Positions 23,293-33,000 are shown, numbered from the stretch's first letter. The stretch: 40,036 nt of DNA from Betaproteobacteria bacterium (GCA_016125475.1 WGLR01000008.1:201723-241758), one strand, 5' to 3'. Notes: a model not told the origin generated them from the sequence alone. Numbers and translations are program-made.

Positions 23293-24158
23293 CTTACGGC
23301 GAAGAGGCCCTGGTCTTCCCGGTCGCCGACGACGAACTCGTGGGCATCCTGACCCGGCCCGCATTGCCCCGCAACGTGGGCGTCGTGATCGTGGTCGGCG
23401 GACCTCAATATCGAGTCGGCAGTCATCGCCAGTTCGTGCTCCTCGCACGCGATCTGGCGGAGGCAGGCTACGCCACCTTCCGGTTCGATTACCGGGGAAT
23501 GGGGGATTCTTCGGGCGAGATGCGTTCCTTCGAGGATGTGCACGACGACATCCGCGCGGCGATCGACGCGCTGGGACGCGCCGTGCCCGACGTCGAACGC
23601 GTGGTCATCTGGGGGCTGTGCGATGCGGCTTCCGCCGCTCTGATGTATGCGCCGGGCGACACCCGGGTGGCTGGACTCGCATTGCTGAATCCGTGGGTCA
23701 GGAGCGACCAGAGCCACGCCGCGGCGCAGGTGAGACACTACTATCGGGAGCGCCTGATGAATCGCGACATGTGGGCGAAGATCCTGAGCGGACGGTTCGA
23801 TTTTCGCGCCTCCGCACGTTCACTGTTCGACACGGTTCGACGAGCTGTGGCGAAGGGCCCTTCGGGCGACGAACGGCGCTCATTCCAGGAACGGATGCTC
23901 GAGGGGTGGCAGTCCTTCCCGGGCCCCGTGCTGCTCGTGCTGAGCGGCAACGATCTGACAGCCAGGGAATTCGAGGACCACTGCGGCGCAAGTGCCGGTT
24001 GGGCGGGAATGCTGCAACGGCACGACCTCACGAGACACTCTCTCGAGGAAGCCGACCACACTTTTTCCACGCGACGGTGGCGCAACGAGGTCGCGCGGAT
24101 CACGACCGAATGGCTGGGAAACAGCCTCGGCGGCCCGCCGTCCGCGTCTCCGCACTGA
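23289..24158 (+). CDS. Exosortase A system-associated hydrolase 1 (cysteine nucleophile)
   Basis: A 289-residue alpha/beta hydrolase. GGPQYRVGSHRQFV (37-50) marks the exosortase-associated hydrolase 1 subfamily. The nucleophile elbow is WGLCDAA with Cys111 in place of Ser; Asp222 (LSGNDLTA) and His257 (EEADHTFS) complete a plausible Cys-Asp-His triad. Such enzymes can act as thioesterases or acyltransferases, consistent with an ACP gene at the head of the operon. The ATG at 23289 overlaps the stop of hydrolase 2. A longer open frame upstream is the antisense-free overlap with hydrolase 2 in another frame and is rejected. The gene converges on the PfkB kinase gene with only 13 bp between stops. 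Confidence 0.9.
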   Translation: MTYGEEALVFPVADDELVGILTRPALPRNVGVVIVVGGPQYRVGSHRQFVLLARDLAEAGYATFRFDYRGMGDSSGEMRSFEDVHDDIRAAIDALGRAVPDVERVVIWGLCDAASAALMYAPGDTRVAGLALLNPWVRSDQSHAAAQVRHYYRERLMNRDMWAKILSGRFDFRASARSLFDTVRRAVAKGPSGDERRSFQERMLEGWQSFPGPVLLVLSGNDLTAREFEDHCGASAGWAGMLQRHDLTRHSLEEADHTFSTRRWRNEVARITTEWLGNSLGGPPSASPH

Positions 24159-24171
24159 ATCTGCGGCCGGC

Positions 24172-25116
24172 TCATCGGCAAGAAAGCGCACCCCTCACCC
24201 TGGCCGCGTCCGGGATGGGCGCGATGGCCCCATAGCCCGTACAGGACAACGCCGCTGCGACGCACGCGTACGTCACCGCGTCGCGGAAGCCGTCCCCGGC
24301 GGCGAGTCTTGCGACGAGCGAGCCGGCAAAACAGTCCCCCGCCCCGGTAGCATCGACGCATTCGACCTTGTGTCCCGCAATCCTGTCGACGGAACCGGAC
24401 TCGGCAAGCATGGCGCCATCGGCACCCAGCTTCAGAGCCACATGCCGCGCGCCCGTACCCCTTGCCCATTCGAGCACATCGCGCGGATCCGTCCGCCCCG
24501 AAAGCATCCTCGCATCGTCCAGACTCGGCAGAAAATAGTCGCTGTCGCGCGCGGTGACTTCGACGATTGCCTTCGCACGGGAAAGAGGCCAGAGCGACAG
24601 CCGGAGATTCGGGTCGTACACGACCGAAACGCCGTGGGACCGCGCGTGCGCGACGGCCGCGAACACGGCGTCGCAGGCCGAAACGCTGATTGCCTGCGTG
24701 ATGGCCGAAACGTGCAGGAATCGGCTTTGCTGAACAAGCGCCAGAGGGACGTTCCGAGGGGACAGCCTGCTCGCCGCGGAGCCGCCTCTCAGGTAGTGGA
24801 AATGGTGCCCGTCCGGGCCGTGTGTGACGAAGTAGCAGCCCGTCGGAGCGTCGACGTCGACCGCTATGCCGGCGGTCCCGACCCCTTCTCCTTCCAGCAG
24901 GGAACGGATGAGGCGCCCGAACCGGTCGTCCCCGACGCGCGAGACGAAAGCCGCCCCTGCGCCCTGTCGCGCCGCCGCGATCGCTGCGTTCATGGTGTCC
25001 CCGCCAAAACCCTGCAGATAGCGGTCCGCCTGGTCGGGCAATTGCGTGAATTCGACCAGGGGCTCCCCGATCGAGACGAAATCCAGTGTCTTCCCGACTT
25101 TCCCTGCCTCGGTCAT
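24172..25116 (-). CDS. PfkB-family sugar kinase (2-keto-3-deoxygluconate kinase-like)
   Basis: The 314-residue protein has the ribokinase/PfkB signatures: GGDTMNAA (38-45) near the N-terminus, YDPNLR (167-172), and the C-terminal DATGAGD (255-261) with catalytic base Asp261. YDPNLRLSLWP and the overall layout are closest to 2-keto-3-deoxygluconate kinases, but fructokinase-like specificity cannot be excluded. ATG at 25116 has GGGGA seven to eleven bases upstream. It is divergent from the 3-hydroxybutyrate dehydrogenase gene across 111 bp and faces a split transketolase beyond it, suggesting sugar-acid or pentose metabolism rather than a role in the exosortase locus that ends at its 3' side. 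Confidence 0.85.
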   Translation of the reverse strand: MTEAGKVGKTLDFVSIGEPLVEFTQLPDQADRYLQGFGGDTMNAAIAAARQGAGAAFVSRVGDDRFGRLIRSLLEGEGVGTAGIAVDVDAPTGCYFVTHGPDGHHFHYLRGGSAASRLSPRNVPLALVQQSRFLHVSAITQAISVSACDAVFAAVAHARSHGVSVVYDPNLRLSLWPLSRAKAIVEVTARDSDYFLPSLDDARMLSGRTDPRDVLEWARGTGARHVALKLGADGAMLAESGSVDRIAGHKVECVDATGAGDCFAGSLVARLAAGDGFRDAVTYACVAAALSCTGYGAIAPIPDAARVRGALSCR

Positions 25117-25227
25117 GTTTCCCCATCCCGCCTGCGAGCCTCCTCTCCACGGACCGTCGTCACGGCCATGGCGGAAATCGCTCTCTGTTAGACTGACACC
25201 ATCCTCAACTCGTGTCCAAGCGCAACA

Positions 25228-26010
25228 ATGTTAAGAGGGAAAACGGCTGTCGTCACAGGCGCCACGAGGGGTATCGGGCTGGGCATTGCCGAGGCCCTGG
25301 CCGGGCGCGGGGCCAACATCGTCCTGAACGGGCTCGGCGACGAGCATGAGACACGAGCGCTGGTCGAACGCCTGAGATCCACCCACGGTGTGGACGTCGT
25401 TCATTCGGCTGCCGACATGAGCAGGCCCGACGAGATCGAGCGGATGGTGACGGATGCCTCGGAGCGGTTCGGCACGCTCGACATCCTCGTGAACAACGCC
25501 GGCATCCAGCATGTTTCGCCCGTCGAGTCGTTTCCGGTCGACAAGTGGAACCAGATCGTCGCCATCAACCTCACTGCGGCGTTTCACACCACTCGCCTGT
25601 GTCTGCCAGGGATGCGAGCCCGCCAGTGGGGACGCATCGTCAACATCGCGTCTGCTCACGGTCTCGTGGCATCACCCTACAAATCTGCCTACGTTGCCGC
25701 CAAGCACGGTCTCATCGGTCTGACGAAGACGGTCGCTCTCGAAACCGCGCGCGACGGGGTCACCTGCAACGCCGTGTGCCCGGGGTATGTCCTCACCGAG
25801 CTCGTCGAAAGGCAGATCGACGATCAGGCGGTGTCCCACGGGATCGCGCGCGAGGAGGTCATCGAACGCGTCATTCTCGAACGTCAGCCTTCGAAACGTT
25901 TCGTGAAGGTCTCGGAAGTCGCAGAGTTCTGTGCCTATCTGTGCGGCAATGATGCGTCGTCGATCACGGGTGCACAGCTGTCGATCGACGGGGGGTGGGT
26001 CGCCCAGTGA
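25228..26010 (+). CDS. bdhA: D-3-hydroxybutyrate dehydrogenase
   Basis: A 260-residue classical SDR with TGATRGIG (10-17), NNAG (89-92), Ser142, Tyr155 and Lys159. It also keeps residues that bind hydroxybutyrate in the well-studied Pseudomonas enzyme, at the same numbers: Gln94, His144, Lys152, Gln196 and Trp257. It should interconvert D-3-hydroxybutyrate and acetoacetate with NAD+, usually in polyhydroxybutyrate or ketone-body use. The ATG at 25228 gives the family length exactly, although the ribosome binding site is weak. It precedes the split transketolase genes by 132 bp in the same direction; whether it shares a transcript and a substrate pathway with them is unclear. The residue comparison is from memory of the family, so a sugar-alcohol dehydrogenase is a remote alternative. 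Confidence 0.9.
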   Translation: MLRGKTAVVTGATRGIGLGIAEALAGRGANIVLNGLGDEHETRALVERLRSTHGVDVVHSAADMSRPDEIERMVTDASERFGTLDILVNNAGIQHVSPVESFPVDKWNQIVAINLTAAFHTTRLCLPGMRARQWGRIVNIASAHGLVASPYKSAYVAAKHGLIGLTKTVALETARDGVTCNAVCPGYVLTELVERQIDDQAVSHGIAREEVIERVILERQPSKRFVKVSEVAEFCAYLCGNDASSITGAQLSIDGGWVAQ

Positions 26011-26142
26011 GTGTCGACGAGTTCGCTGGCCGGACAGGCATCCAGGGCCGATGCCTCCCACCGAGAGCGCGTTGGCCTCACGCCGTTACCAACGTCCGCT
26101 CTTGCGCCCATCCGGCGTGCGCGTGAAAGGGAAGGGCAATGC

Positions 26143-26976
26143 ATGAATAGCGATAAAGGCAACGCAAGGCTCCTTGACGTGCTCGAGGACAGGGCCCGCC
26201 AGGTACGTCGCGACGTATGGCGCGCCCTTCGTGCCGGCGGAAGCGGGCACGCAGGCGGGTCGTGTTCGGCCGCGGACCTCCTCGCCGCGCTCTACTTCCA
26301 CCGCTTGAACGTCCGCCCCGATGACCCCGACTGGCCGGACCGCGACCGTTTCGTACTGTCGAAAGGGCACGCCAACGCAGCTCTCGTGTCGGTTCTGGTG
26401 CGCGCCGGATTCGTCCCCGAATCCCTGCTCGACAGTTTCTATGCTTTCGAATCCCCTTTCGGCATGCACCCGGACATCAAGATGGCCGGCGTGGAGATGT
26501 GCACGGGAGCACTCGGCCACGGGCTTCCCATAGGTGTGGGAATGGCACTCGGTTCGCGACTCCGGCAACAGTCGTTCCACACTTTCGTTCTCCTCGGTGA
26601 TGGAGAGCTTCACGAAGGGTCGAACTGGGAGGCCGCCATGGCCGCCTCCCATTACCGGCTCGGACGGCTCACGGCAATCGTGGACTGCAACAGGATCGCG
26701 CAGAGCGGTCCGGTCTCGGAGTTGATGAGCATCGAGCCTCTCGCGGCGAAATGGCAGGCGTTCGGCTGGTCGGTCGTGGAAATCGATGGACACGACATGA
26801 ACGAGATCGTGACGGCGCTCGACTCCGTGCCCTGCGAGGAAGACAGACCTACGGCCATCCTGGCGCACACGGTCAAGGGCAAGGGCGTCAGCTTTGCCGA
26901 AGATACGCATGTGTGGCACAGCAATGCCGTGGACGACGAAACGTACGCGAAAGCCCTCCGGGAACTCGAGAACTGA
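26143..26976 (+). CDS. Transketolase, N-terminal subunit
   Basis: The 277-residue protein is the thiamine-diphosphate-binding half of a split transketolase: GHAGG (35-39), SKGH (73-76), and the ThDP/metal motif GDGELHEGSNWEA (152-164) ending near DCNR (181-184). It must pair with the next gene product to form an active site. The frame is open back to a GTG at 26011, directly after the bdhA stop, but the ATG at 26143 has a strong purine-rich ribosome binding site (GAAAGGGAAGGG) and starts at the normal position. The C-terminal subunit gene begins 2 bp after its stop. Split transketolases in proteobacteria often serve special catabolic routes rather than the pentose phosphate pathway; the substrate here is not known. 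Confidence 0.9.
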   Translation: MNSDKGNARLLDVLEDRARQVRRDVWRALRAGGSGHAGGSCSAADLLAALYFHRLNVRPDDPDWPDRDRFVLSKGHANAALVSVLVRAGFVPESLLDSFYAFESPFGMHPDIKMAGVEMCTGALGHGLPIGVGMALGSRLRQQSFHTFVLLGDGELHEGSNWEAAMAASHYRLGRLTAIVDCNRIAQSGPVSELMSIEPLAAKWQAFGWSVVEIDGHDMNEIVTALDSVPCEEDRPTAILAHTVKGKGVSFAEDTHVWHSNAVDDETYAKALRELEN

Positions 26977-26978
26977 AC

Positions 26979-27977
26979 ATGGAACCTGATCCGGTCCAGC
27001 TGGAATGGCGCCAGCGATCCCTCAACCAGACTCGGCTGGCGTTCGGGCAGGCACTGCAATGTCTGGCCGGCCGGGATGACCGCACGGTGGTGATTTCGGC
27101 GGATACGCAGGACCTCCTCGGAATCCGGTCCTTCCGGGCTGCCTTTCCCGATCGCTTCATCGAACTGGGCATTGCCGAACAGAACGCGATCGGTGTCGCA
27201 TCGGGGCTTGCCACCACCGGCATGCGGCCTTACGTGTGTGCCTATGCGCCATTCATCACCGCCCGAAGCATGGAGCAGGTCCGGAACGACGTCGCCTACG
27301 CACGACAGCGTGTCGTGATAGGCGCGGCAGCGAGCGGCATCACGCTCGGCGTCGCGGGTGGCACCCACCACGCCCTCGAAGACATCGCGCTGATGCGCTG
27401 CCTGCCCAACATGACGGTCGTCGTCCCGGCTGACGTGGAGGAAGCCTACTTTGCCACTCTCGCCACGCAGGATATCGATGGTCCGGTGTACATGCGCCTT
27501 GGCGGACGAGTCGAAGAACCGTCCGTGAGCCATGTCGACGGCGATTTCCAGGTCGGCAAGGCCGTTCGACTGCGTGACGGAAACGACGTCGCGATCATCG
27601 CGTGCGGTGCCCTGGTGGCCATGGCCGTTCAGGCGTCGGATGCGCTCCGGAAGAGCGGCATCGACGCACGCGTGATAAACATGCACACCATCAAGCCGCT
27701 GGACGAAGACGCGATCCTGGAGGCTGCGGCCGATACCGGCAGGATCGTCACGGCCGAAGAGCACCGCCTGACGGGCGGACTGGGCGGTGCGGTCGCCGAG
27801 CTGCTGTCGACACGACTCCCGACACGGATGCACATGATCGGCATGCCCGATGAGTTCGGCATCGTCGGCCCGACGCCCGAAGTGAGGGCCAGGTACGGAC
27901 TGAGCACGGAGGCAATCGTGCACGCGTGCGAGAGTGTCCTCGGCCGGGGGGACGGCTACGACCCGGGTGCACGTTGA
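26979..27977 (+). CDS. Transketolase, C-terminal subunit
   Basis: The 332-residue partner of the preceding gene contains the pyrimidine-binding domain with the ThDP-activating Glu67 in ELGIAEQNAIG, the AGGTHHALEDIALMR segment, and the C-terminal transketolase domain (MHTIKPLDEDAIL, EEHRLTGGLGGAVAELL). Together the two subunits should transfer a two-carbon ketol unit between sugar phosphates. The gene starts 2 bp after the N-terminal subunit stop and is certainly co-expressed. The motif set is also shared with 1-deoxyxylulose-5-phosphate synthase, but that enzyme is a single long chain, so transketolase is favoured. The gene converges on apbE with 19 bp between the two stops. Confidence 0.9.
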   Translation: MEPDPVQLEWRQRSLNQTRLAFGQALQCLAGRDDRTVVISADTQDLLGIRSFRAAFPDRFIELGIAEQNAIGVASGLATTGMRPYVCAYAPFITARSMEQVRNDVAYARQRVVIGAAASGITLGVAGGTHHALEDIALMRCLPNMTVVVPADVEEAYFATLATQDIDGPVYMRLGGRVEEPSVSHVDGDFQVGKAVRLRDGNDVAIIACGALVAMAVQASDALRKSGIDARVINMHTIKPLDEDAILEAAADTGRIVTAEEHRLTGGLGGAVAELLSTRLPTRMHMIGMPDEFGIVGPTPEVRARYGLSTEAIVHACESVLGRGDGYDPGAR

Positions 27978-27996
27978 AGGGATAGCGGCCGCGAGG

Positions 27997-28815
27997 TCAC
28001 GTCCAGCACGCCGTCGCCCCGAAGCGCCGCAGCACCGTGTCGCACGCGGGGCCGCCCAGTACGGCCACTTTGGTCAGAGCATCGGCGATGACGCACGTGC
28101 GTGCGATGACGGTAACGGTCCCGGAGCGTTGCGAAGGCTGGCCGACTCTTGGATCAACGATGCAGCCGAGCAGCCTCGGCTCGTCACGATCCGAACCGGA
28201 TCCCGCGTTCGAGCTCGCCAGGGCACCGCACTGCAATGCCCCAATCGCTCTTATTCCACCATCTGTCCGGACATGGATGGTCTCGCGGTCGGGGCCGAAA
28301 CGACGCAGATCCCCGCCGGCGTTCACACTCGCGGCGTGACAGCCTGCCCGTCGGAGAACGTGCACGGCGACATCCACGGCGAATCCCTTCGCAATGCCGC
28401 CCAGGTCCAGTTGTAGCGGGCATTCGAAGCGCACCCGACAACCCGGAAGCAGCGTCACCGCCTGCCACGAGCCGTCGCCGGCCCCGCCGCCTGCCGGAGC
28501 CGGAAGATTTCCGATCCTGACCAGGATCGGAGCGACGCTCATGTCGAAGAGGCCACCGCTCGCCCGCGAAACGGACAGCCCGCGCCGAAGCACGGCGTAC
28601 GTCCACGGATGGACTGGCTGATCGGAGTCCGCGGCGTCCCGATTCAACCTCGACAACTCGCTTTCGGGGTCGTGAAAACTCATGAGCCGCTCGACTCGGG
28701 AAACCGCAGAAAACGCTTCGTCGGCGGCACCCGCGAGACGCGTTGCATCGGGACCTTCGGCGGAAATCTGCACGAGCGTCCCCATTCCGGGTCGAGCCCG
28801 CTGAAGCCGATTCAT
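27997..28815 (-). CDS. apbE: FAD:protein FMN transferase (ApbE family)
   Basis: The 272-residue protein has the ApbE layout: MGT at 11-13, SFHDPESELSRLN (46-58), LDLGGIAKGFAVD (136-148), VNAGGD (164-169), VDPRVG (220-225) and ADALT (244-248). ApbE proteins attach FMN covalently to threonine or serine of target flavoproteins, with Mg2+ bound near ADALT. Unlike many ApbE proteins it has no signal peptide or lipobox, so a cytoplasmic product is expected. The ATG at 28815 lies 18 bp downstream of the dehalogenase-like gene stop on the same strand, so the two may be co-transcribed. No obvious flavinylation target (NqrB/C, RnfG, urocanate-reductase-like) is encoded in the window. Confidence 0.9.
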   Translation of the reverse strand: MNRLQRARPGMGTLVQISAEGPDATRLAGAADEAFSAVSRVERLMSFHDPESELSRLNRDAADSDQPVHPWTYAVLRRGLSVSRASGGLFDMSVAPILVRIGNLPAPAGGGAGDGSWQAVTLLPGCRVRFECPLQLDLGGIAKGFAVDVAVHVLRRAGCHAASVNAGGDLRRFGPDRETIHVRTDGGIRAIGALQCGALASSNAGSGSDRDEPRLLGCIVDPRVGQPSQRSGTVTVIARTCVIADALTKVAVLGGPACDTVLRRFGATACWT

Positions 28816-28833
28816 TCGGACTGTCCGGTTGTC

Positions 28834-29706
28834 CTAGGTGAGGAATGCAACCAGTTCGCGCGCGGTGTCGGCAGGTGCCTCCTCGGCGAGGTAATGTCCA
28901 CAAGGAAGTGGGGTCGCGTGCACGCTGTTCGACCAGCGTCGCCAGATCGCGGGAACGTCGTACCATTCCTGAAGGCGCCCTCTCTGACCCCACAGGACCA
29001 GCGTCGGACAGGAGATGCGTCGGCCCGCGTCGCGATCGTGTGCATCGTGCGCGACGTCGAGTGTGGCTGCGGCACGGTAGTCTTCACAGATCGCACGGAC
29101 GGTCTCGGGGTCGCGAAAGCATGTCAGATAGTCTTCGAGCGCATCGTCCGTAAAGACATCGCTCGACTGTCCTCTGCTCGTATGCCATCGCCAGAACCAT
29201 TCGGGATCCGAGCCGATCAGTCGTTCCGGTAACGGGCTCGGCTGGGCGAGGAAGTACCAGTGGTAGTAGCCCAGACCGAACGCTCGCCCGGCCGTCTCGA
29301 AGGAGTCCAGGGTGGGGATGATGTCCAGGACCGCCAGCGCGCTCACGACTTCCGGCTCGTCGAGGGCGAGTCGATACGCGACGCGACCGCCACGATCGTG
29401 GCCGCATACCGCGAACCGTCGGAATCCGAGCTCGCGCATCACGACGAGCTGATCGCGCGCCATCGATCGTTTGGAATAGTGATCGTGCCCGGGCGTGGAT
29501 ACAGGCTTGCTGCTCATGCCGTAGCCCGTGAGATCCGTGGTCACGACGGTGAAATGCTCATACAGGAAGGGTACGACCTTGTGCCACATGACATGTGTCT
29601 GCGGATTGCCATGAAGCATCAGGAGAGGTGGACCACTCCCGCCGATGCGGGCACGAATGGACACGTCACCCGCCTTCACGACCTGTAGGGTAGATCCTTC
29701 GAACAT
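28834..29706 (-). CDS. Haloacetate (fluoroacetate) dehalogenase-like alpha/beta hydrolase
   Basis: The 290-residue hydrolase has an aspartate nucleophile elbow, CGHDRGGR: Asp104 with Arg105 and Arg108 for carboxylate binding. Asp128 (VLDIIPT), the halide-pocket His149-Trp150 (YYHWYF) and Tyr210 (CEDYRAA), and the catalytic His271 (PCGHYLAEE) are all in place. These are the residues established for fluoroacetate dehalogenases, which replace the halogen of haloacetates with hydroxyl. The overall sequence order (YHWYFLAQPSPLPERLIGSDP) also fits that family. ATG at 29706 has a perfect AGGAGG nine bases upstream. Epoxide hydrolase is the main alternative, but it would have Tyr residues where His149-Trp150 lie. 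There is no signal peptide. Confidence 0.82.
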   Translation of the reverse strand: MFEGSTLQVVKAGDVSIRARIGGSGPPLLMLHGNPQTHVMWHKVVPFLYEHFTVVTTDLTGYGMSSKPVSTPGHDHYSKRSMARDQLVVMRELGFRRFAVCGHDRGGRVAYRLALDEPEVVSALAVLDIIPTLDSFETAGRAFGLGYYHWYFLAQPSPLPERLIGSDPEWFWRWHTSRGQSSDVFTDDALEDYLTCFRDPETVRAICEDYRAAATLDVAHDAHDRDAGRRISCPTLVLWGQRGRLQEWYDVPAIWRRWSNSVHATPLPCGHYLAEEAPADTARELVAFLT

Positions 29707-30029
29707 CGGTCGATTCCTCCTGCCTCCGGCTTCCGGATGAAAAATGGACTCACGGCACCACCAGACGTGACAACGTGCGCGATCGCTCGCCGGGTCGCAC
29801 TGCGAGGGCCGGCGTCCGACGCACGCAAGGCCTCTCCCGGGTCTGCACGATCTCCGACGAAATCCGATTCCATCGCACTATGATATGCCGCACGTCGGAA
29901 CCGACAATCCGGCTCCGATGTCATGATCCCCGGCTGCCTGTCAGTTCAGATGTCACGGGACCGGCACAGGGCAGCTCGTGAGCGTTCCGGCTCGCAATCC
30001 TGCCAACCACATGGACCCTCGGAAACCAC
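29707..30029. other. 323-bp divergent region before uvrA
   Basis: Contains the AGGAGG ribosome binding site of the dehalogenase-like gene (29716-29721, minus) and a possible -10 hexamer TATGAT at 29879-29884 reading toward uvrA, without a good -35. I looked for a LexA box (CTGT-N8-ACAG) and found none. No small gene is evident. Confidence 0.4.
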
Positions 30030-33000
30030 ATGAAGCAAGTTCCCGCACCTGAAGCGATCGCGATTCGCGGCGCTCGACAAAACAACCTCAAGGACGTTTC
30101 GGTGGACATTCCACGAAACGAACTCGTCGTTGTAACGGGCGTATCGGGCTCGGGCAAGTCTTCCCTTGCGTTCGACACACTGTACGCGGAGGGGCAGAGG
30201 CGATACGTCGAGACCTTCTCCCCTTATGCCAGGCAGTTTCTCGATCGCATGGACAAACCCGCCGTGGACAACATCGACGGCGTCCCCCCGGCCATTGCCA
30301 TCGACCAGACCAATCCCGTCCGGACGTCACGGTCCACCGTCGGTACGATGACCGAACTGAACGACTATCTGAAACTGCTGTTCGCGCGGAATGCCCGCCT
30401 GCACTGCAGGCAATGTTCGCGCCCCGTGGTTCGCGATGACGTTGCATCGATCGCCGCTGACGTCACGCGGCGGGCCGCACAAGCGGGAGATCCGAGACTG
30501 GTCGTGTCGTTCCCGGTGACGATCCCCGAAAATTTCTCTCGGGACGAGATCCGGCGCCTGCTCGAGGCTCAAGGGTACTCGAGATTTCTCGATGGTCGCG
30601 AAGGTCTGTTCGAAGTCATCCAGGACCGGTTCCGGCTGAGCGTTGCCGGCAGTGAAAGATTGACCGACGCACTCGAGTCGGCACTGAGAACGGGGCATGG
30701 TCGAGTGGATGTTCGTCCGGTACCCGATTCCGCCGCAGTGGACACGGGCACCGCCGCGAATGCGGCCGCACCGGCATTCACGGCTGACCCGGCTCCATGG
30801 CGCTATTCGACGGACCTCCATTGCCCGGATTGCGACATCGACTATCAGGATCCGCTGCCCAGTCTGTTCTCCTTCAACTCCCCGCTGGGCGCCTGTAGCG
30901 AGTGCCGGGGATTCGGGCGCGTGATCGACATCGACTTCGGCCTGGTCGTCCCCGACGAGACGAAATCGCTTCGGAACGGCGCAATCAAACCCTGGCAGAC
31001 GCCAAGCTTCCGGGAGTGTCAGGACGATCTCGAGAAGTTCGCGCCGCAGCGAGGCATCTCGATGGAGACACCCTGGAAGGATCTCCCCCCTGACCAGCGA
31101 GACTGGATCCTCGAGGGCGACCAGGGCTGGAAGGACTGGACACGTTCGTGGCCGGGCACGTGGTATGGCGTAAGACGATTCTTCGCCTGGCTCGAAACCA
31201 AGTCGTACAAGATGCACATACGCGTGCTGCTCTCGAAGTATCGTGCATACCGGGAGTGCCCGGCGTGCAGAGGCGCACGCCTGAACCACACTGCGTTGCT
31301 ATGGCGTATTGGAACTGTCCACGACGCCGAGACAACCGTGCCGAGACGTGACCGATTTCTGCCACCCGGAGTCGACTGGACACGAGACGATCTCGAGTCT
31401 CTCGCAGGGCTCTGCATCCATGACGTGATGAGACTGCCGCTGGACAGGCTGCACGTGTTCGTCGAGGGACTGGCGCGAGCGACGCCGGGATCGGTGCCGA
31501 TCGGCGACGATGCATTCGACCTCGTGATGGGGGAGATCCGGACGAGAACGGGATATCTGAACCAGGTCGGACTCGGATATCTCAACCTCGATCGACAATC
31601 CAGAACGCTTTCGGGCGGAGAGGTTCAGCGGATCAATCTGACCACGGCGCTGGGAACGTCTCTGGTCAACACGCTGTTCGTTCTGGACGAACCGACGATC
31701 GGACTGCACCCGCGGGATGTCGGACGGCTGATTTCCGTGATGCAGAGACTCCGCGACGCGGGCAACTCGCTGGTCGTGGTGGAACACGAACCGCAGGTCA
31801 TGCTGTCGGCGGATCGAATCCTGGAGATGGGTCCGGGCCCTGGTGCATTGGGGGGGCGTGTGGTGTTTTTCGGAACGCAGGAGGAATTCCGTCGCCGCGC
31901 ATCGAATCCTGAGTCGATGACAGCCGCTTACCTGTTCGGTGCCAAGCGTGCCGGCGAAGGGCTCGCACGACGCGCGACGGACGCCGGGACCCCGTCGATC
32001 ACGCTGCGAGGTGTCCAGGAGAACAATCTTCAGGATATCGACGTCCGCTTCCCGCTTGAGCGCCTCGTGTGCGTCACGGGCGTCTCGGGCTCGGGGAAAT
32101 CCACCCTGGTCCAGAACGTTCTCTACCGCGCGCTGCTCAGGGCCAAAGGGCGGCCTACAGAGGCGCCAGGCGCCTTTCGCGACCTGACCGGTCACGAACT
32201 GATTCGCGATGTCGTGATGGTGGATCAGGCGCCGATCGGCAAGACCTCGCGCTCGAACCCTGCCAGCTACGTGGGCGCGTTCGATGCGATTCGGCGGATA
32301 TTCGCCGGGACGCCCGTGGCACGGGAACGCAACTACACCGCGGGCACCTTCAGCTTCAATTCAGGCGATGGACGGTGCGCGACGTGCGGGGGAAGCGGTT
32401 TCGAGCACGTCGAGATGCAGTTCCTGTCGGATGTCTATCTTCGGTGTCCGGACTGTGATGGGACACGTTTCAAGAACGAGATTCTTGAAGTACGGGTATC
32501 CGGAAGGAACATCGCTTCCGTCCTGGAGATGACCGTCTCCGAAGCTCTGGAATTCTTCCGTGACGCCGAAGATCTGACGAGTCGCCTCCGACCGCTCGTC
32601 GACGTCGGTCTGGACTACCTGCGGCTTGGCCAGCCCGTACCCACTCTGTCGGGGGGCGAGGCCCAACGCCTGAAACTTGCCGGCGAACTTGCGAAAACGT
32701 ACGCCGGGAAGGTGGAGGCAACGCTGTTCCTGTTCGACGAACCAACGACGGGCTTGCACTTCTCCGATACGGAAAAGCTGCTCGGTGCGTTTCGGAATCT
32801 CGTGTCCGCCGGCCACTCGGTCGTCGTCATCGAGCACAACCTCGATGTGATCAGGGCCTGTGACTGGATCATCGACCTTGGACCGGAGGGAGGCACCCTG
32901 GGAGGCAGGGTGGTCGCCGCCGGCATGGTAGCGGACATTCTCCTCGCCCGGGATTCCCACACAGGTGCCGCACTGCGGGAGCCCTCGACAGGGGCGCACC

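Noticed and set aside
29938-29953. CTGT-N8-ATGT as a LexA box before uvrA
   Set aside because: The second half should be ACAG; only one half-site matches.
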